DNA of 64,000 nucleotides from Chryseobacterium sp. LJ668 (GTDB lineage: Bacteria > Bacteroidota > Bacteroidia > Flavobacteriales > Weeksellaceae), in the NCBI RefSeq assembly GCF_019613955.1, contig NZ_CP080443.1:1302001-1366000 (forward strand), given 5' to 3'. Below, piece after piece: positions 7,447 through 15,730 of the stretch (its first letter is position 1; each line of letters starts with the position of its first letter). The position numbers and the translations under genes are program-made. Below the pieces are notes generated by a model, which worked only from the letters and a program-made list of their open reading frames with translations, searched no databases and was not told the DNA's origin.

Positions 7447-8850
7447 ATGGTTCTCAGCAGAATTTGGTCGGCTTTCATTATCATCGCCATTGCCATTGCC
7501 AGTATAAAATACATTTCGTCAAGTCACTACAAAACCATTTTTAATGATATGGTTGTTGGAAAAGGTGGTGATACGGTGCAGATTGCCACAAAAAAAATCA
7601 CTACACTTTCTCCTATTGTAAGAGACAGTTTGATAAAAAAAAATGATTTTGCAGACAGCAGAATTCACTATAAAACCGATTCTTTAAAACAAAATGTAAA
7701 AGTTTATCGAGTTCAGGAGGCAGATGGCGTCATAGGAACTTCAGAAACAGCCGTAAAAATCTGTCTGGGTTTGATAGGAATTATGGCATTGTTCATGGGA
7801 TTTATGAGTATTGCTGAAAAAGCAGGCGGAATCAATTTATTAAGCCGATTAATTCAACCATTTTTTTCAAAATTATTTCCTGAAATTCCAAAAAATCATC
7901 CTGCTTTCGGGCACATGCTGATGAATTTCAGTGCTAATCTTTTAGGATTGGATAATGCTGCCACTCCGTTTGGATTAAAAGCGATGGAAAGTTTACAGAC
8001 TTTAAATCCCAATAAAGATACTGCAAGCAATTCTCAGATTATGTTTCTTTGCCTTCACGCAGGTGGAATGACGCTGATTCCTGTTTCTATCATCGCATTA
8101 AGAGCAACAAATGGATCAAAAAGTCCTACTGATATTTTTCTCTACTGCATGATTGCAACTTTTGCGGCAACATTAGCGGCAATGATTATCGTTTCTATTT
8201 ACCAAAAAATAAATCTTTTACAGCCTGTACTTTTAGCCTACGTTGGAGGGATTTCTATATTGGTTGGACTTCTTGTTTATTATCTTACAGGACTTAGCAA
8301 AGATAATTTAGACATATTCAGTCAGGTTTTAAGTAATGGATTGATCCTTTTTATCTTCTTAGCAATTGTTCTTGGAGCTGTTTATAAAAAAATTAATGTT
8401 TTTGATGCATTCGTTGACGGGGCAAAAGAAGGTTTTACAACCTGTGTAAAAATTATTCCATATTTGGTAGGTATGCTGATTGCAATTTCGCTTTTAAGAA
8501 CTTCAGGAGTTTTTGAAGTGATTATCGACGGTATGAAATGGCTTGCTAATTTTTCCGGCTTGGATGCTAGATTTGTTGACGGACTGCCTACTGCTTTAAT
8601 CAAACCTTTATCCGGTTCCGGAGCGCGAGGAATGATGGTTGATACAATGAGAACTTTTGGAGCAGATAGTTTTCAAGGGAAATTGGCGGCGGTTCTTCAG
8701 GGAAGCTCAGATACCACATTTTATGTGATTGCAGTTTATTTTGGAGCAGTTGCTGTAAAGAATACAAGATATACGGTTATTGCTATGCTTTTGGCTGATT
8801 TGGTGGGTGTGATTACTGCGATTGGATTGGCATATTTGTTTTTTGCTTAA
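7447..8850 (+). CDS. SpmA/SpmB-type fused nucleoside-recognition membrane protein
   Basis: The 467-residue inner-membrane protein contains two Gate (nucleoside recognition) domains. The N-terminal half (about residues 1-260) resembles spore maturation protein A, with FMGFMSIAEKAGGINLLSR and NLLGLDNAATPFGLKAM. The C-terminal half (about 265-467) resembles SpmB, with VDGAKEGFTTCVKIIPYLVGMLIAI, LPTALIKPLSGSGARGMMVD and QGSSDTTFYVIAVYFGAV. About ten hydrophobic helices are evident. In Bacillus the two halves are separate genes affecting spore-core dehydration; here they are one polypeptide in an organism not expected to sporulate, so a transport role is more likely. Substrate unknown. Confidence 0.88.
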   Translation: MVLSRIWSAFIIIAIAIASIKYISSSHYKTIFNDMVVGKGGDTVQIATKKITTLSPIVRDSLIKKNDFADSRIHYKTDSLKQNVKVYRVQEADGVIGTSETAVKICLGLIGIMALFMGFMSIAEKAGGINLLSRLIQPFFSKLFPEIPKNHPAFGHMLMNFSANLLGLDNAATPFGLKAMESLQTLNPNKDTASNSQIMFLCLHAGGMTLIPVSIIALRATNGSKSPTDIFLYCMIATFAATLAAMIIVSIYQKINLLQPVLLAYVGGISILVGLLVYYLTGLSKDNLDIFSQVLSNGLILFIFLAIVLGAVYKKINVFDAFVDGAKEGFTTCVKIIPYLVGMLIAISLLRTSGVFEVIIDGMKWLANFSGLDARFVDGLPTALIKPLSGSGARGMMVDTMRTFGADSFQGKLAAVLQGSSDTTFYVIAVYFGAVAVKNTRYTVIAMLLADLVGVITAIGLAYLFFA

Positions 8851-8867
8851 ATTTAATAATATAAAAA

Positions 8868-9254
8868 ATGATACACGATAAAGATTACATTCTTCGCATT
8901 GTAAGACAGTTTTCTGAATTTCTTACAAAAAGAATTTTAGGTGAAAATGAAGAAAGTATTTCTGATCAGCAAAGGATTTTCGACACCAATATGAACGACA
9001 CCTTTAAAATGAGCTTTGATGAACTTTCTTCAAAATCTGCTGAAGAAATTACACAATCGATTCATGAAAAAGAAAGCAATCACCATATTCCGTATTTTGA
9101 ACTTTTAGGTCATCTTTTTTATGCGAAAGCAAAAGAAACTGACATTAAAGATTTTTCAGAAAAAGCCATCGTTTTTTACCAATTATATCTCCAGACCAGC
9201 GGAATTTTTTCTCTTCCTATAATCAATAGGATTAACGAAATCGCCAAAAACTAA
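8868..9254 (+). CDS. Hypothetical cytosolic protein
   Basis: The 128-residue protein begins MIHDKDYILRIVRQFSEFL and is predicted to be all-helical, with no signal peptide or membrane segment. The N-terminus loosely resembles DUF6483-type proteins (Asp-Tyr followed by a helical Arg/Gln stretch), but I would not rely on this. The C-terminal half has a TPR-like helical pair (AIVFYQLYLQTSGIF). It starts 17 bases after the SpmA/SpmB-like gene and so is probably co-transcribed with it. Function unknown. Confidence 0.7.
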   Translation: MIHDKDYILRIVRQFSEFLTKRILGENEESISDQQRIFDTNMNDTFKMSFDELSSKSAEEITQSIHEKESNHHIPYFELLGHLFYAKAKETDIKDFSEKAIVFYQLYLQTSGIFSLPIINRINEIAKN

Positions 9255-9332
9255 CGTTCCAACAAAAACCAATAAAGATTAGGCGATTATATATGACAAT
9301 TAAAAAGAATACATATTTACATATAAAATAAA

Positions 9333-9357
9333 AAAAGCACTTGAATAAAGTGCTTTT
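9333..9357. terminator. Bidirectional terminator
   Basis: AAAAGCACTT and AAGTGCTTTT form a perfect 10-bp stem over loop GAATA, with flanking A and T runs. It sits between converging genes, 79 bases after the left stop and 6 bases before the end of the TonB-like gene, and can serve both. Confidence 0.85.
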
Positions 9358-9363
9358 GTATTT

Positions 9364-10242
9364 TTAGAATGAAATTTTATAACTTCCGGTGGAAGAAACA
9401 CTGGCTTTCTCAGCTTTCACATATTTTTTAACCCAAGAAACTGAGGTAGAAACTACACAAGGATCTGAAACTCCGCCTGATCGTCTTGCAGAAACTACGT
9501 TTCCAGCCTTGTCTACAGTATAAGAAATTGTGATGGATCCTCCTGCAGAACAGCTGTGACTCGGTTGTGCGCCTCCTCTTCCCATCGTTCCGGGAATGTA
9601 GCCTACCAATCTTCTGTCGATCCCTATTTTGCTGTCACCGTTTCCATCACCTCCTAAAGGATCACCATTATTTCCGATTCCGTCTCCTGTTCCCTGGCTC
9701 CCTGCTTTTGTTCCACGGCCTTTGATTAAATTTCCAATTGCGGCAGTTCCTTTTCCATCACCATTTCCTGTTTTTGAATTGGCTGTTGTTGCAGAACTTT
9801 TAGCTTTGTTTTTTGTGGTAGAACTGGCTGTTGATTTTTTATTGGTTTTTGAATCTTCTTTTTTCGGAGCTGTAACTTTAGAATTGTTTCCGTTAATAAT
9901 TTTATCTTTTACTTCCGTCTTTTTTGTTTCAGGTTTTGGCTCGGGAGTGATTACTGTTTTAGGTTCAGAAATAGTATTTACCGGTTCTGGTTCGTTCTCT
10001 TCAGCTTTTGCAGCCAGACTTCCTTCCTGATTGGCCGGTTCGTCAATTCCTGCTCCATTCCTGTTATCTCCAAAATTGACAAGCATTGTGGTAACAACTT
10101 CTGTTTCCTTAGGACGCTCTGTGGGTTTCATTTTATAGATGAAAACGAACAACAAAATAGCAGACCAGATCATCACAGAAAGTATTGCACTTTTTGCTTT
10201 GTCTTTATTTTCTTCGGCTCTGTTTATCGTGTAACCTCTCAT
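9364..10242 (-). CDS. TonB-like energy transducer protein
   Basis: The 292-residue protein has one N-terminal transmembrane helix (about residues 18-38) after a short cytosolic segment, then a long low-complexity periplasmic region rich in Glu, Pro, Lys, Thr and Ser (45-160), a Gly-rich linker (160-215) and a C-terminal domain from about residue 215 containing GGSITISYTVDKAGNVVSAR, which matches the TonB C-terminal beta element. It is the last gene of an exbB-exbD-tonB-like operon, so it should couple proton-motive force to outer-membrane transport. It has two cysteines (CSAGG and DPCVV) that could form a disulphide. Confidence 0.8.
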   Translation of the reverse strand: MRGYTINRAEENKDKAKSAILSVMIWSAILLFVFIYKMKPTERPKETEVVTTMLVNFGDNRNGAGIDEPANQEGSLAAKAEENEPEPVNTISEPKTVITPEPKPETKKTEVKDKIINGNNSKVTAPKKEDSKTNKKSTASSTTKNKAKSSATTANSKTGNGDGKGTAAIGNLIKGRGTKAGSQGTGDGIGNNGDPLGGDGNGDSKIGIDRRLVGYIPGTMGRGGAQPSHSCSAGGSITISYTVDKAGNVVSARRSGGVSDPCVVSTSVSWVKKYVKAEKASVSSTGSYKISF

Positions 10243-10247
10243 TTGCT

Positions 10248-10643
10248 TTATTCTTTTACCGTGGCAATGGCAATATTTAATTTATGCTTTTCTGCAATTT
10301 CCATTAAAAAAACTACATCTTTATGCATAGTGCTTTCATCTGCTCGTATGGTAAATGATTTTGAAGATTTACTATTAAGATCATTCACAATGGTTTGTTC
10401 TACCAATTCTCTTGCAACCGGTTTATCATTCACATAATATGAACCGTCTGGCTTTACGCTCACGGTCATCGGATTCGGGATATTATCTTCCACACTTCCT
10501 GTTTGAGGAAGTTTAACGTCAATAGCACTCTGATTAGCTGCCGAAGAAGTGATCATAAAAAAGATCAGCATCAGCAAAATAACGTCTGTCATCGCCGCTA
10601 AGCTGAATTCCGGATGTGCTTTATTTCTTCTCTGAATTTTCAT
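10248..10643 (-). CDS. exbD: ExbD/TolR family proton-channel subunit
   Basis: The 131-residue inner-membrane protein has one helix near residues 16-35 (MTDVILLMLIFFMITSS), in which the Asp is the proton-carrying residue conserved in ExbD/TolR. A periplasmic domain follows (VKPDGSYYVNDKPV, IRADESTMHKDVVFLMEIAEK), as is usual for the family. It works with ExbB to energise TonB. It begins 9 bases after exbB and ends 5 bases before the TonB-like gene, so the three form one operon. It could equally be called TolR, but the neighbouring TonB-like gene favours ExbD. Confidence 0.9.
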   Translation of the reverse strand: MKIQRRNKAHPEFSLAAMTDVILLMLIFFMITSSAANQSAIDVKLPQTGSVEDNIPNPMTVSVKPDGSYYVNDKPVARELVEQTIVNDLNSKSSKSFTIRADESTMHKDVVFLMEIAEKHKLNIAIATVKE

Positions 10644-10652
10644 ACTCGAATA

Positions 10653-11357
10653 TTACAAAGGTTTATTAATAAGATCTAAAAATTCGCCGGAGACATTCTG
10701 TGTTCTCAAAACAAACTTATCGATTCTAGTCAGCAAAATATTATAGAAAAAATTCGCAGGAATTGCCACCGCCAAACCAACAGCTGTCTGTCCTAATGCC
10801 GTATAAATACCTTCAGACAAAGTTTTTGGTGAGAAAGCTCCTTCAGCATGAGACAAATCAAAAAAAGCAATAATCATCCCGATAACAGTTCCTAAAAGCC
10901 CCAACATCGGCGCAATACTTGGTACAACTGCCAAAAGATTCAGGTTTTTTTCCATATTGGCAACTTCTATCTGCGCTTGAGATTCCATGGCGCTTACAAT
11001 GTCTGAAACCGGTCTTCCTAATCTTGAAATTCCTTTTTCTAAAATCCTTGATTCCGGAGAATTCTGGGTTTTGCAGTAATCTGCCGCTGCCTCTATTTTT
11101 CCGTCTCTTATAAAATCTTCAATATTATTCATGAAGTTTGAATCAGTCTTTGTAGTCATTCTTTTGATGTAGAAAAATCTTTCAAAAAAAAGATAGACCG
11201 AGAATACTCCTAAGGCCAAAACAATCGCCATTACTATTTTAGCAAAAGCACCCCCATGAAATAGGATATCCCAAAATGAAAATTCAAGTTTATTGGCTAC
11301 CACAGCGGGAGCAGCAGCCTGTGCGATTAAAATCTGAGTAAGTTCCGTTAACAGCAT
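10653..11357 (-). CDS. exbB: ExbB/TolQ/MotA family proton-channel subunit
   Basis: The 234-residue inner-membrane protein shows the three-helix ExbB plan: a helix near residues 35-58, and two closely spaced helices near 140-165 and 185-210, with the conserved segments VPSIAPMLGLLGTVIGMI and TALGQTAVGLAVAIPANFFYN. It forms the pentameric stator through which ExbD passes protons. I take the ATG at 11355-11357; a TTG one codon upstream is also open. First gene of the exbB-exbD-tonB-like operon, with a TANNTTTG element 30 bases upstream. Confidence 0.9.
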   Translation of the reverse strand: MLLTELTQILIAQAAAPAVVANKLEFSFWDILFHGGAFAKIVMAIVLALGVFSVYLFFERFFYIKRMTTKTDSNFMNNIEDFIRDGKIEAAADYCKTQNSPESRILEKGISRLGRPVSDIVSAMESQAQIEVANMEKNLNLLAVVPSIAPMLGLLGTVIGMIIAFFDLSHAEGAFSPKTLSEGIYTALGQTAVGLAVAIPANFFYNILLTRIDKFVLRTQNVSGEFLDLINKPL

Positions 11358-11387
11358 CAATTAGTTTATTTATAATGGTTTGAACGA

Positions 11388-11395
11388 CAAAAATA
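11388..11395 (-). promoter_or_regulatory. -7 element TATTTTTG for exbB operon
   Basis: Read on the minus strand the sequence is TATTTTTG, an exact TANNTTTG match, 31 bases upstream of the exbB ATG. Confidence 0.5.
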
Positions 11396-11529
11396 AAGGA
11401 TTATTATTAATACTTATCTTAAAATAAGCTTAAAATATAGGTCTACAATAATATTCCGCCTAAAAACAGCAAATTTCTTTCCAAAAATATATTTGAAAAG
11501 AAATTTAGACGTGTTTTTTTGTTAAAAAG

Positions 11530-11991
11530 TTAGTCTTCGTCTACGATAATTTCATCGGGTGTAAACTCACATTTAAGCCTGAATGGAAGCGGATTATCAG
11601 ATCCTGTGTAGAAATCGTCAATATTCCCTTTCCAGACTACCTGAAGTTCACCTTCTTCATTTTTATCAAACAAAAGCTCGTTGTCGTAAATGAAAGCATC
11701 TTCATCATCAAACAAATCAACTTCAGTATAAATTTCGTCTTCAGTATCATTAATCATAAGAGATTTGCCCTCAATTTCAGGTGAATCAATTGGAAAATCA
11801 TTGACCTGCAGCAAAAGCTGAGGAAAATTATACTGCAGAGAATCATCATCCACATGATCCAAACTGTCATCTGTAATGATCTCGACTTCCAGAAAATGCT
11901 TTTGATTGCTATAAACAGCCTTACAGTAAGTGCTTTTTATGTCGTACTTCAATGTTTCGTCCGGATGGTAAATTTTTAAAATCCCTTTCAT
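11530..11991 (-). CDS. Hypothetical acidic protein
   Basis: The 153-residue protein is strongly acidic, especially in the central and C-terminal parts (DDEDAFIYDNELLFDKNEEGE), and looks like an all-beta cytosolic protein. It has no signal peptide, membrane helix or catalytic motif that I recognise. It is a single gene with its own promoter element upstream and is divergent from the DUF885 lipoprotein gene. Homologues are probably limited to flavobacteria. Function unknown. Confidence 0.7.
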   Translation of the reverse strand: MKGILKIYHPDETLKYDIKSTYCKAVYSNQKHFLEVEIITDDSLDHVDDDSLQYNFPQLLLQVNDFPIDSPEIEGKSLMINDTEDEIYTEVDLFDDEDAFIYDNELLFDKNEEGELQVVWKGNIDDFYTGSDNPLPFRLKCEFTPDEIIVDED

Positions 11992-12039
11992 TATATCTTA
12001 AAAAAGAACTGTAATACTATGATTGTTAAACGCTTTAGG

Positions 12040-12047
12040 CAAAGATA
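12040..12047 (-). promoter_or_regulatory. -7 element TATCTTTG
   Basis: Minus-strand TATCTTTG matches TANNTTTG and lies 49 bases upstream of the acidic-protein ATG at 11991. Confidence 0.45.
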
Positions 12048-12133
12048 AAAAATTGTATGAATGTTTAAAATATTTTCAAAATTATTTTTTTATAAATAGC
12101 AATTCTACAAATGTACCTTATTCTAATATTCTC

Positions 12134-12141
12134 TATTTTTG
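12134..12141 (+). promoter_or_regulatory. -7 element TATTTTTG
   Basis: TATTTTTG matches TANNTTTG and lies 16 bases before the ATG at 12158. It argues against the longer open frame from 12023 being the true gene start. Confidence 0.5.
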
Positions 12142-12157
12142 TGTTAAAGATTTTAAA

Positions 12158-13954
12158 ATGAAAAATAGTATATCAAATGCTGTACTGGGATTAGGTTTAA
12201 TCCTAAGTCTGGCTTCATGCAGAAAGACAGATTCTCCGTTAACTAAAATTACACCTACCAATCTGGATTCTATTGCTGCAAATTATTATGAACAATATTT
12301 AAAACTGTATCCCTTGGAAGCTACCTCTCAAGGAGATTTGAGATATAATGATCAATTACCTATTAACATTGATAAAGATTTTATTTCCGGCGAAATTGCT
12401 TTCTACCATTCTGTACAGACGCAGCTGGAAAACGTTGATTACAAAGACCTTTCAGACGACGACAAGGTAGTCTATGATGTTTTGGATTATACTTTGAAAG
12501 ATAAAATTGAAGCATACGCTTATCATCCGGAATATATTCCGTTTAACCAGTTTAACGGTTTACCGCTGAATTTTCCTTTATACGGGAGCGGACAGGGAAG
12601 CCAGCCTTTTAACACTGAAAAAGATTATGAAGACTGGCTGAAAAGAATGGAAAAATTTCCGGAATGGATGAACGCTGCAACAGACAACTTCCGTGAAGGA
12701 ATGACTAATAAAGTGGTACTACCAAGAAAATTGGTTCTGAAAATGATTCCGCAGATGAAAGCCGAAGAATTGATCACATCAGATTTTGATAAAAATATTT
12801 TTTCGGGTCCGGTAAAAAATTTCCCTAAAAACTTTACTGCTGCACAGAGAGAAAAATTTACTAAGCTCTACCAAGATGCGGTTTCACAAAATATCATTCC
12901 TGCCTACACCAAAATGGGAGAATTCTTAGAGAAAGAATATTTGCCTAAATCCAGAGAAACAGACGGTTACAACAGCCTTCCAAAAGGAGACAACATTTAT
13001 AAATATTACGTAAAAAGCTGGACGACCACCAATAAATCTCCTGAAGAAATCAATAAAATCGGGCAGCAGCAGGTTGCAATGCTTCGTGCCGAAATGGAAA
13101 AAGTAAAAGAGCAGGTTGGTTTTACCGGAACACTTGAAGAATTTATTACTTCAGTAACAACAGATCAAAAAGCAATGCCTTACACAACCTCGAAAGAAGT
13201 TTTAACTGGTTTTAACGGAATTCTGGCTAAAATTACTCCGAAGTTAAAAACAATGTTCAGCGTAACACCAAAAACTAAATTTGAGATCAGACAGACCGAA
13301 AAATTCAGAGAAGCAAGTGCAAGTGCAGAATATATACAGGGAACTCCGGACGGAAAAAGACCGGGAATTTTCTATATGCCGATTCCTGACCCTTCAAAAT
13401 TTAACGTCACTTCCGGTATGGAATCATTGTTTTTGCATGAAGCCATTCCGGGACATCATTATCAGGTTTCTCTGCAGCAGGAAAACACAAAACTTCCAAA
13501 ATTTATGCGGTTTGGCTGGTTTGGTGCTTATGGTGAAGGCTGGGCACATTATTGTGAAACTTTAGGACCGGAATTCGGATTGTACACCGATCCTTATCAA
13601 AAAATGGGATATTTAAGCGATCAAATGTTGAGAGCTGTTCGTTTGGTTGTTGATACCGGAATTCACAGCGGAAAAATGACGAGAGAAGAAGCTATTACTT
13701 ATTTCCTAAACAACATCGCTTACGACGAAGCCGGAGCAACGGCCGAAGTAGAAAGATATATGGCAATGCCCGGACAAGCTTTGGGGTACAAAATCGGCTC
13801 ATTAAGAATCCGGGAACTGAGGGACCAGTATCAGAAACAATTGGGTAAGAAATTCAGTCTGGCGAAATTTCATGATGAGCTTTTGAATCAGGGATGCCTT
13901 CCATTGGACGTTTTGAATAGAAAAATGGAGCTTTGGGCGAAAAAGCAGAAGTAA
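12158..13954 (+). CDS. DUF885 family peptidase-like lipoprotein
   Basis: The 598-residue protein has a lipoprotein signal (MKNSISNAVLGLGLILSLASC, cysteine at residue 21) and a DUF885 domain. The metallopeptidase-type motif HEAIPGHHYQ begins at residue 427, followed by GEGWAHYCE about 35 residues later, supporting a zinc-dependent gluzincin-like hydrolase. It should be attached to a membrane on the periplasmic side or outside. The open frame extends upstream to 12023, but the ATG at 12158 gives a proper signal peptide and lies just after a promoter element. A carboxypeptidase or dipeptidase role is plausible from the family; the substrate is unknown. Confidence 0.88.
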   Translation: MKNSISNAVLGLGLILSLASCRKTDSPLTKITPTNLDSIAANYYEQYLKLYPLEATSQGDLRYNDQLPINIDKDFISGEIAFYHSVQTQLENVDYKDLSDDDKVVYDVLDYTLKDKIEAYAYHPEYIPFNQFNGLPLNFPLYGSGQGSQPFNTEKDYEDWLKRMEKFPEWMNAATDNFREGMTNKVVLPRKLVLKMIPQMKAEELITSDFDKNIFSGPVKNFPKNFTAAQREKFTKLYQDAVSQNIIPAYTKMGEFLEKEYLPKSRETDGYNSLPKGDNIYKYYVKSWTTTNKSPEEINKIGQQQVAMLRAEMEKVKEQVGFTGTLEEFITSVTTDQKAMPYTTSKEVLTGFNGILAKITPKLKTMFSVTPKTKFEIRQTEKFREASASAEYIQGTPDGKRPGIFYMPIPDPSKFNVTSGMESLFLHEAIPGHHYQVSLQQENTKLPKFMRFGWFGAYGEGWAHYCETLGPEFGLYTDPYQKMGYLSDQMLRAVRLVVDTGIHSGKMTREEAITYFLNNIAYDEAGATAEVERYMAMPGQALGYKIGSLRIRELRDQYQKQLGKKFSLAKFHDELLNQGCLPLDVLNRKMELWAKKQK

Positions 13955-13955
13955 A

Positions 13956-14492
13956 TTGATAAAAAATTATTTAATCTTATTTGTTTTAACAATGATAATC
14001 AGCTGTAAAACTGATGAAAAGAAGTCTTACGATAAATTTATTGTTGATCAAAATATAATTAATAATGATACGATTAAACTCCTTTCAAAATATCCCGAAT
14101 TAAAATTATTTGAAGACGAAATATTCGAAAGTAAAACAAGAACAGCTTATATTATAGAAACAACTAATCTTTTTAAGATCGATAATTATAAGTGTGAGAC
14201 TTTCTATAAAAATGACACACTTAATATTTTGCTAAATAATAGTAACGAGTATTTTGGAAATGGTATTTTAATTAAGGTTTTTGACGGTGAGTTTTTCATT
14301 AAGGATATTGATCCAAAAACATTACATAGAGAAAGAAAATTTATAAAAACCAGCCTTGTTTATCAAAAATTAATTTTAAATAAAAATAATTTTCAGAAAA
14401 ACGACTCCATTTATGGTTTTATACATTACAATACAAAAGTAGAATCGTTTACAAAAGATTTCAGAGGATATTTTAAAGCAGTTATTAAATAA
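13956..14492 (+). CDS. Hypothetical lipoprotein
   Basis: The 178-residue protein begins at a TTG one base after the previous stop codon, and the resulting N-terminus MIKNYLILFVLTMIISC is a convincing lipoprotein signal with the modified cysteine at residue 17. The mature part is Asn/Lys-rich and likely beta-rich. I recognise no family. Tight spacing implies co-transcription with the DUF885 lipoprotein gene. The base composition is noticeably more AT-rich than that gene. Function unknown. Confidence 0.7.
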   Translation: MIKNYLILFVLTMIISCKTDEKKSYDKFIVDQNIINNDTIKLLSKYPELKLFEDEIFESKTRTAYIIETTNLFKIDNYKCETFYKNDTLNILLNNSNEYFGNGILIKVFDGEFFIKDIDPKTLHRERKFIKTSLVYQKLILNKNNFQKNDSIYGFIHYNTKVESFTKDFRGYFKAVIK

Positions 14493-14542
14493 GACTTATC
14501 TAAAATATTAATTTTTATATACAGAAGGTACAATCTAAAATT

Positions 14543-14989
14543 ATGACACAATCTTTAAAATCACTATACACCAGAGATTTAAATAAATTAAAAACAGAAA
14601 TTGAATCTTATCAAAACGAAGAAGCACTGTGGAAAATTGATAAAGACATTTTAAATTCCGGAGGAAATCTTTGCCTTCATTTGGTGGGAAATCTTAAACA
14701 TTTCTTTGGAGCAATCCTTGGAAATTCAGGATATGTAAGAAATCGTGAAGAAGAATTTTCATTAAAAAACATTCCAAAATCTGAATTGATTCAACAAGTT
14801 GAAGAAACTTTAAATGTTGTTATTTCGACACTTGATCAACTTTCTAAAGAAGATTTGGCAAAAGAATATCCTATTGAGCCATTAGGTTACAAAATGACGA
14901 CAGAGTATTTTCTGATTCATTTGTTTGGGCATTTGAGTTATCATTTGGGACAGATTAATTACCATAGAAGGTTGTTGGATGTGAATTAA
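14543..14989 (+). CDS. DinB-like/DUF1572 protein
   Basis: The 148-residue protein matches the four-helix DinB/DUF1572 pattern: an N-terminal helix, GGNLCLHLVGNLKHFFGAILGNSG (about residues 40-63), and a C-terminal helix with HLFGHLSYHLGQINYHRR (about 125-142). Histidines in helices 2 and 4 are positioned to bind a metal. Members are thiol-dependent or metal-dependent enzymes of mostly unknown substrate, and are cytosolic. The 50-base gap upstream suggests either a separate promoter or a loose operon. Confidence 0.78.
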   Translation: MTQSLKSLYTRDLNKLKTEIESYQNEEALWKIDKDILNSGGNLCLHLVGNLKHFFGAILGNSGYVRNREEEFSLKNIPKSELIQQVEETLNVVISTLDQLSKEDLAKEYPIEPLGYKMTTEYFLIHLFGHLSYHLGQINYHRRLLDVN

Positions 14990-15010
14990 TTTAAATTATT
15001 TATTCTGAAA

Positions 15011-15070
15011 CCACCCCGTCAAAAATTCTTTGAATTTTCGCCACCCCTCCAAAGGAGGGGAATTTTGCGA
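15011..15070. repeat. Double-hairpin intergenic element
   Basis: Two adjacent stems occur: AAAATTC-TTT-GAATTTT (15022-15038) and CCCCTCC-AAA-GGAGGGG (15044-15060). The GC-rich second stem stands out in an AT-rich gap between converging genes. It resembles a dispersed flavobacterial intergenic repeat, although that is from memory, and can also act as a terminator for nth. Confidence 0.5.
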
Positions 15071-15076
15071 CTTTTT

Positions 15077-15697
15077 TTATTTCTCAAACAACATTTTAGT
15101 CAGAAAATCTTTCTCTCCCTTTCCTCTTGCGGGAGAATATTCTCTTCCGTAAAAAATAATCTGAAGGTGAAGTTTATTCCAGACTTCTTCTTTCCAAATA
15201 TTTTTTGCGTCTCTTTCCGTTTCTACGACGTTTTTTCCTGATGTCAGCTTCCATTGCGTCATTAATCTGTGAATGTGCGTATCGACGGGAAAAGCTGGAA
15301 ATCCAAAGCCCTGACTCATGACTACAGAAGCAGTTTTATGACCAACTCCGGGCAAAGCTTCCAATTCTTCATAAGTTTGAGGGACGATTCCATTATGTTT
15401 TTCCAAAAGAAGTTCTGCCATCCTTTTTAGATTCTTGGCTTTTGTATTTGAAAGTCCGATTTCTTTAATGAGTTCTTTGATTTGAAATTCTTCAAGTTTT
15501 GCCATTCTTTGCGGAGTTCCCGCCACAGCGAAAAGATTTGGTGTCACCTGATTCACCTTTTTATCTGTAGTTTGTGCAGAAAGCGCAACCGCAACCATCA
15601 AAGTAAACGGATCTGTGTGCTCCAAAGGGATGGGAACGGTAGGATATAATTTCTCTAATTCTATCTGAATAAGCTCTGCTCTTTGCTTTTTTGTCAT
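15077..15697 (-). CDS. nth: Endonuclease III without iron-sulphur cysteines
   Basis: The 206-residue protein is a DNA glycosylase/AP lyase for oxidised pyrimidines in base-excision repair. The helix-hairpin-helix LPGVGHKTASVV contains catalytic K121, and PVDTHIHRL contains catalytic D139, equivalent to E. coli K120 and D138. The C-terminal tail after residue 185 aligns in length with the E. coli 4Fe-4S loop, but the whole protein has no cysteine at all, so the cluster must be missing. I chose the ATG at 15695-15697; a TTG seven codons upstream falls inside a promoter-like element. Divergent from bcp. Confidence 0.9.
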   Translation of the reverse strand: MTKKQRAELIQIELEKLYPTVPIPLEHTDPFTLMVAVALSAQTTDKKVNQVTPNLFAVAGTPQRMAKLEEFQIKELIKEIGLSNTKAKNLKRMAELLLEKHNGIVPQTYEELEALPGVGHKTASVVMSQGFGFPAFPVDTHIHRLMTQWKLTSGKNVVETERDAKNIWKEEVWNKLHLQIIFYGREYSPARGKGEKDFLTKMLFEK

Positions 15698-15715
15698 GTA
15701 ACCCTTAAATTTGAG

Positions 15716-15723
15716 CAAAAATA
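15716..15723 (-). promoter_or_regulatory. -7 element TATTTTTG for nth
   Basis: Minus-strand TATTTTTG matches TANNTTTG, 19 bases upstream of the nth ATG. It overlaps the in-frame TTG, supporting the shorter start. Confidence 0.5.
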
Positions 15724-15730
15724 AATCATT

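Noticed and set aside
9629-10030. 133-codon + strand frame with Pro/Phe-rich product
   Set aside because: It lies opposite the low-complexity TonB-like gene, which has clear domains and operon context.
12023-12157. N-terminal extension of the DUF885 lipoprotein
   Set aside because: The extension precedes the signal peptide and contains the promoter element at 12134.
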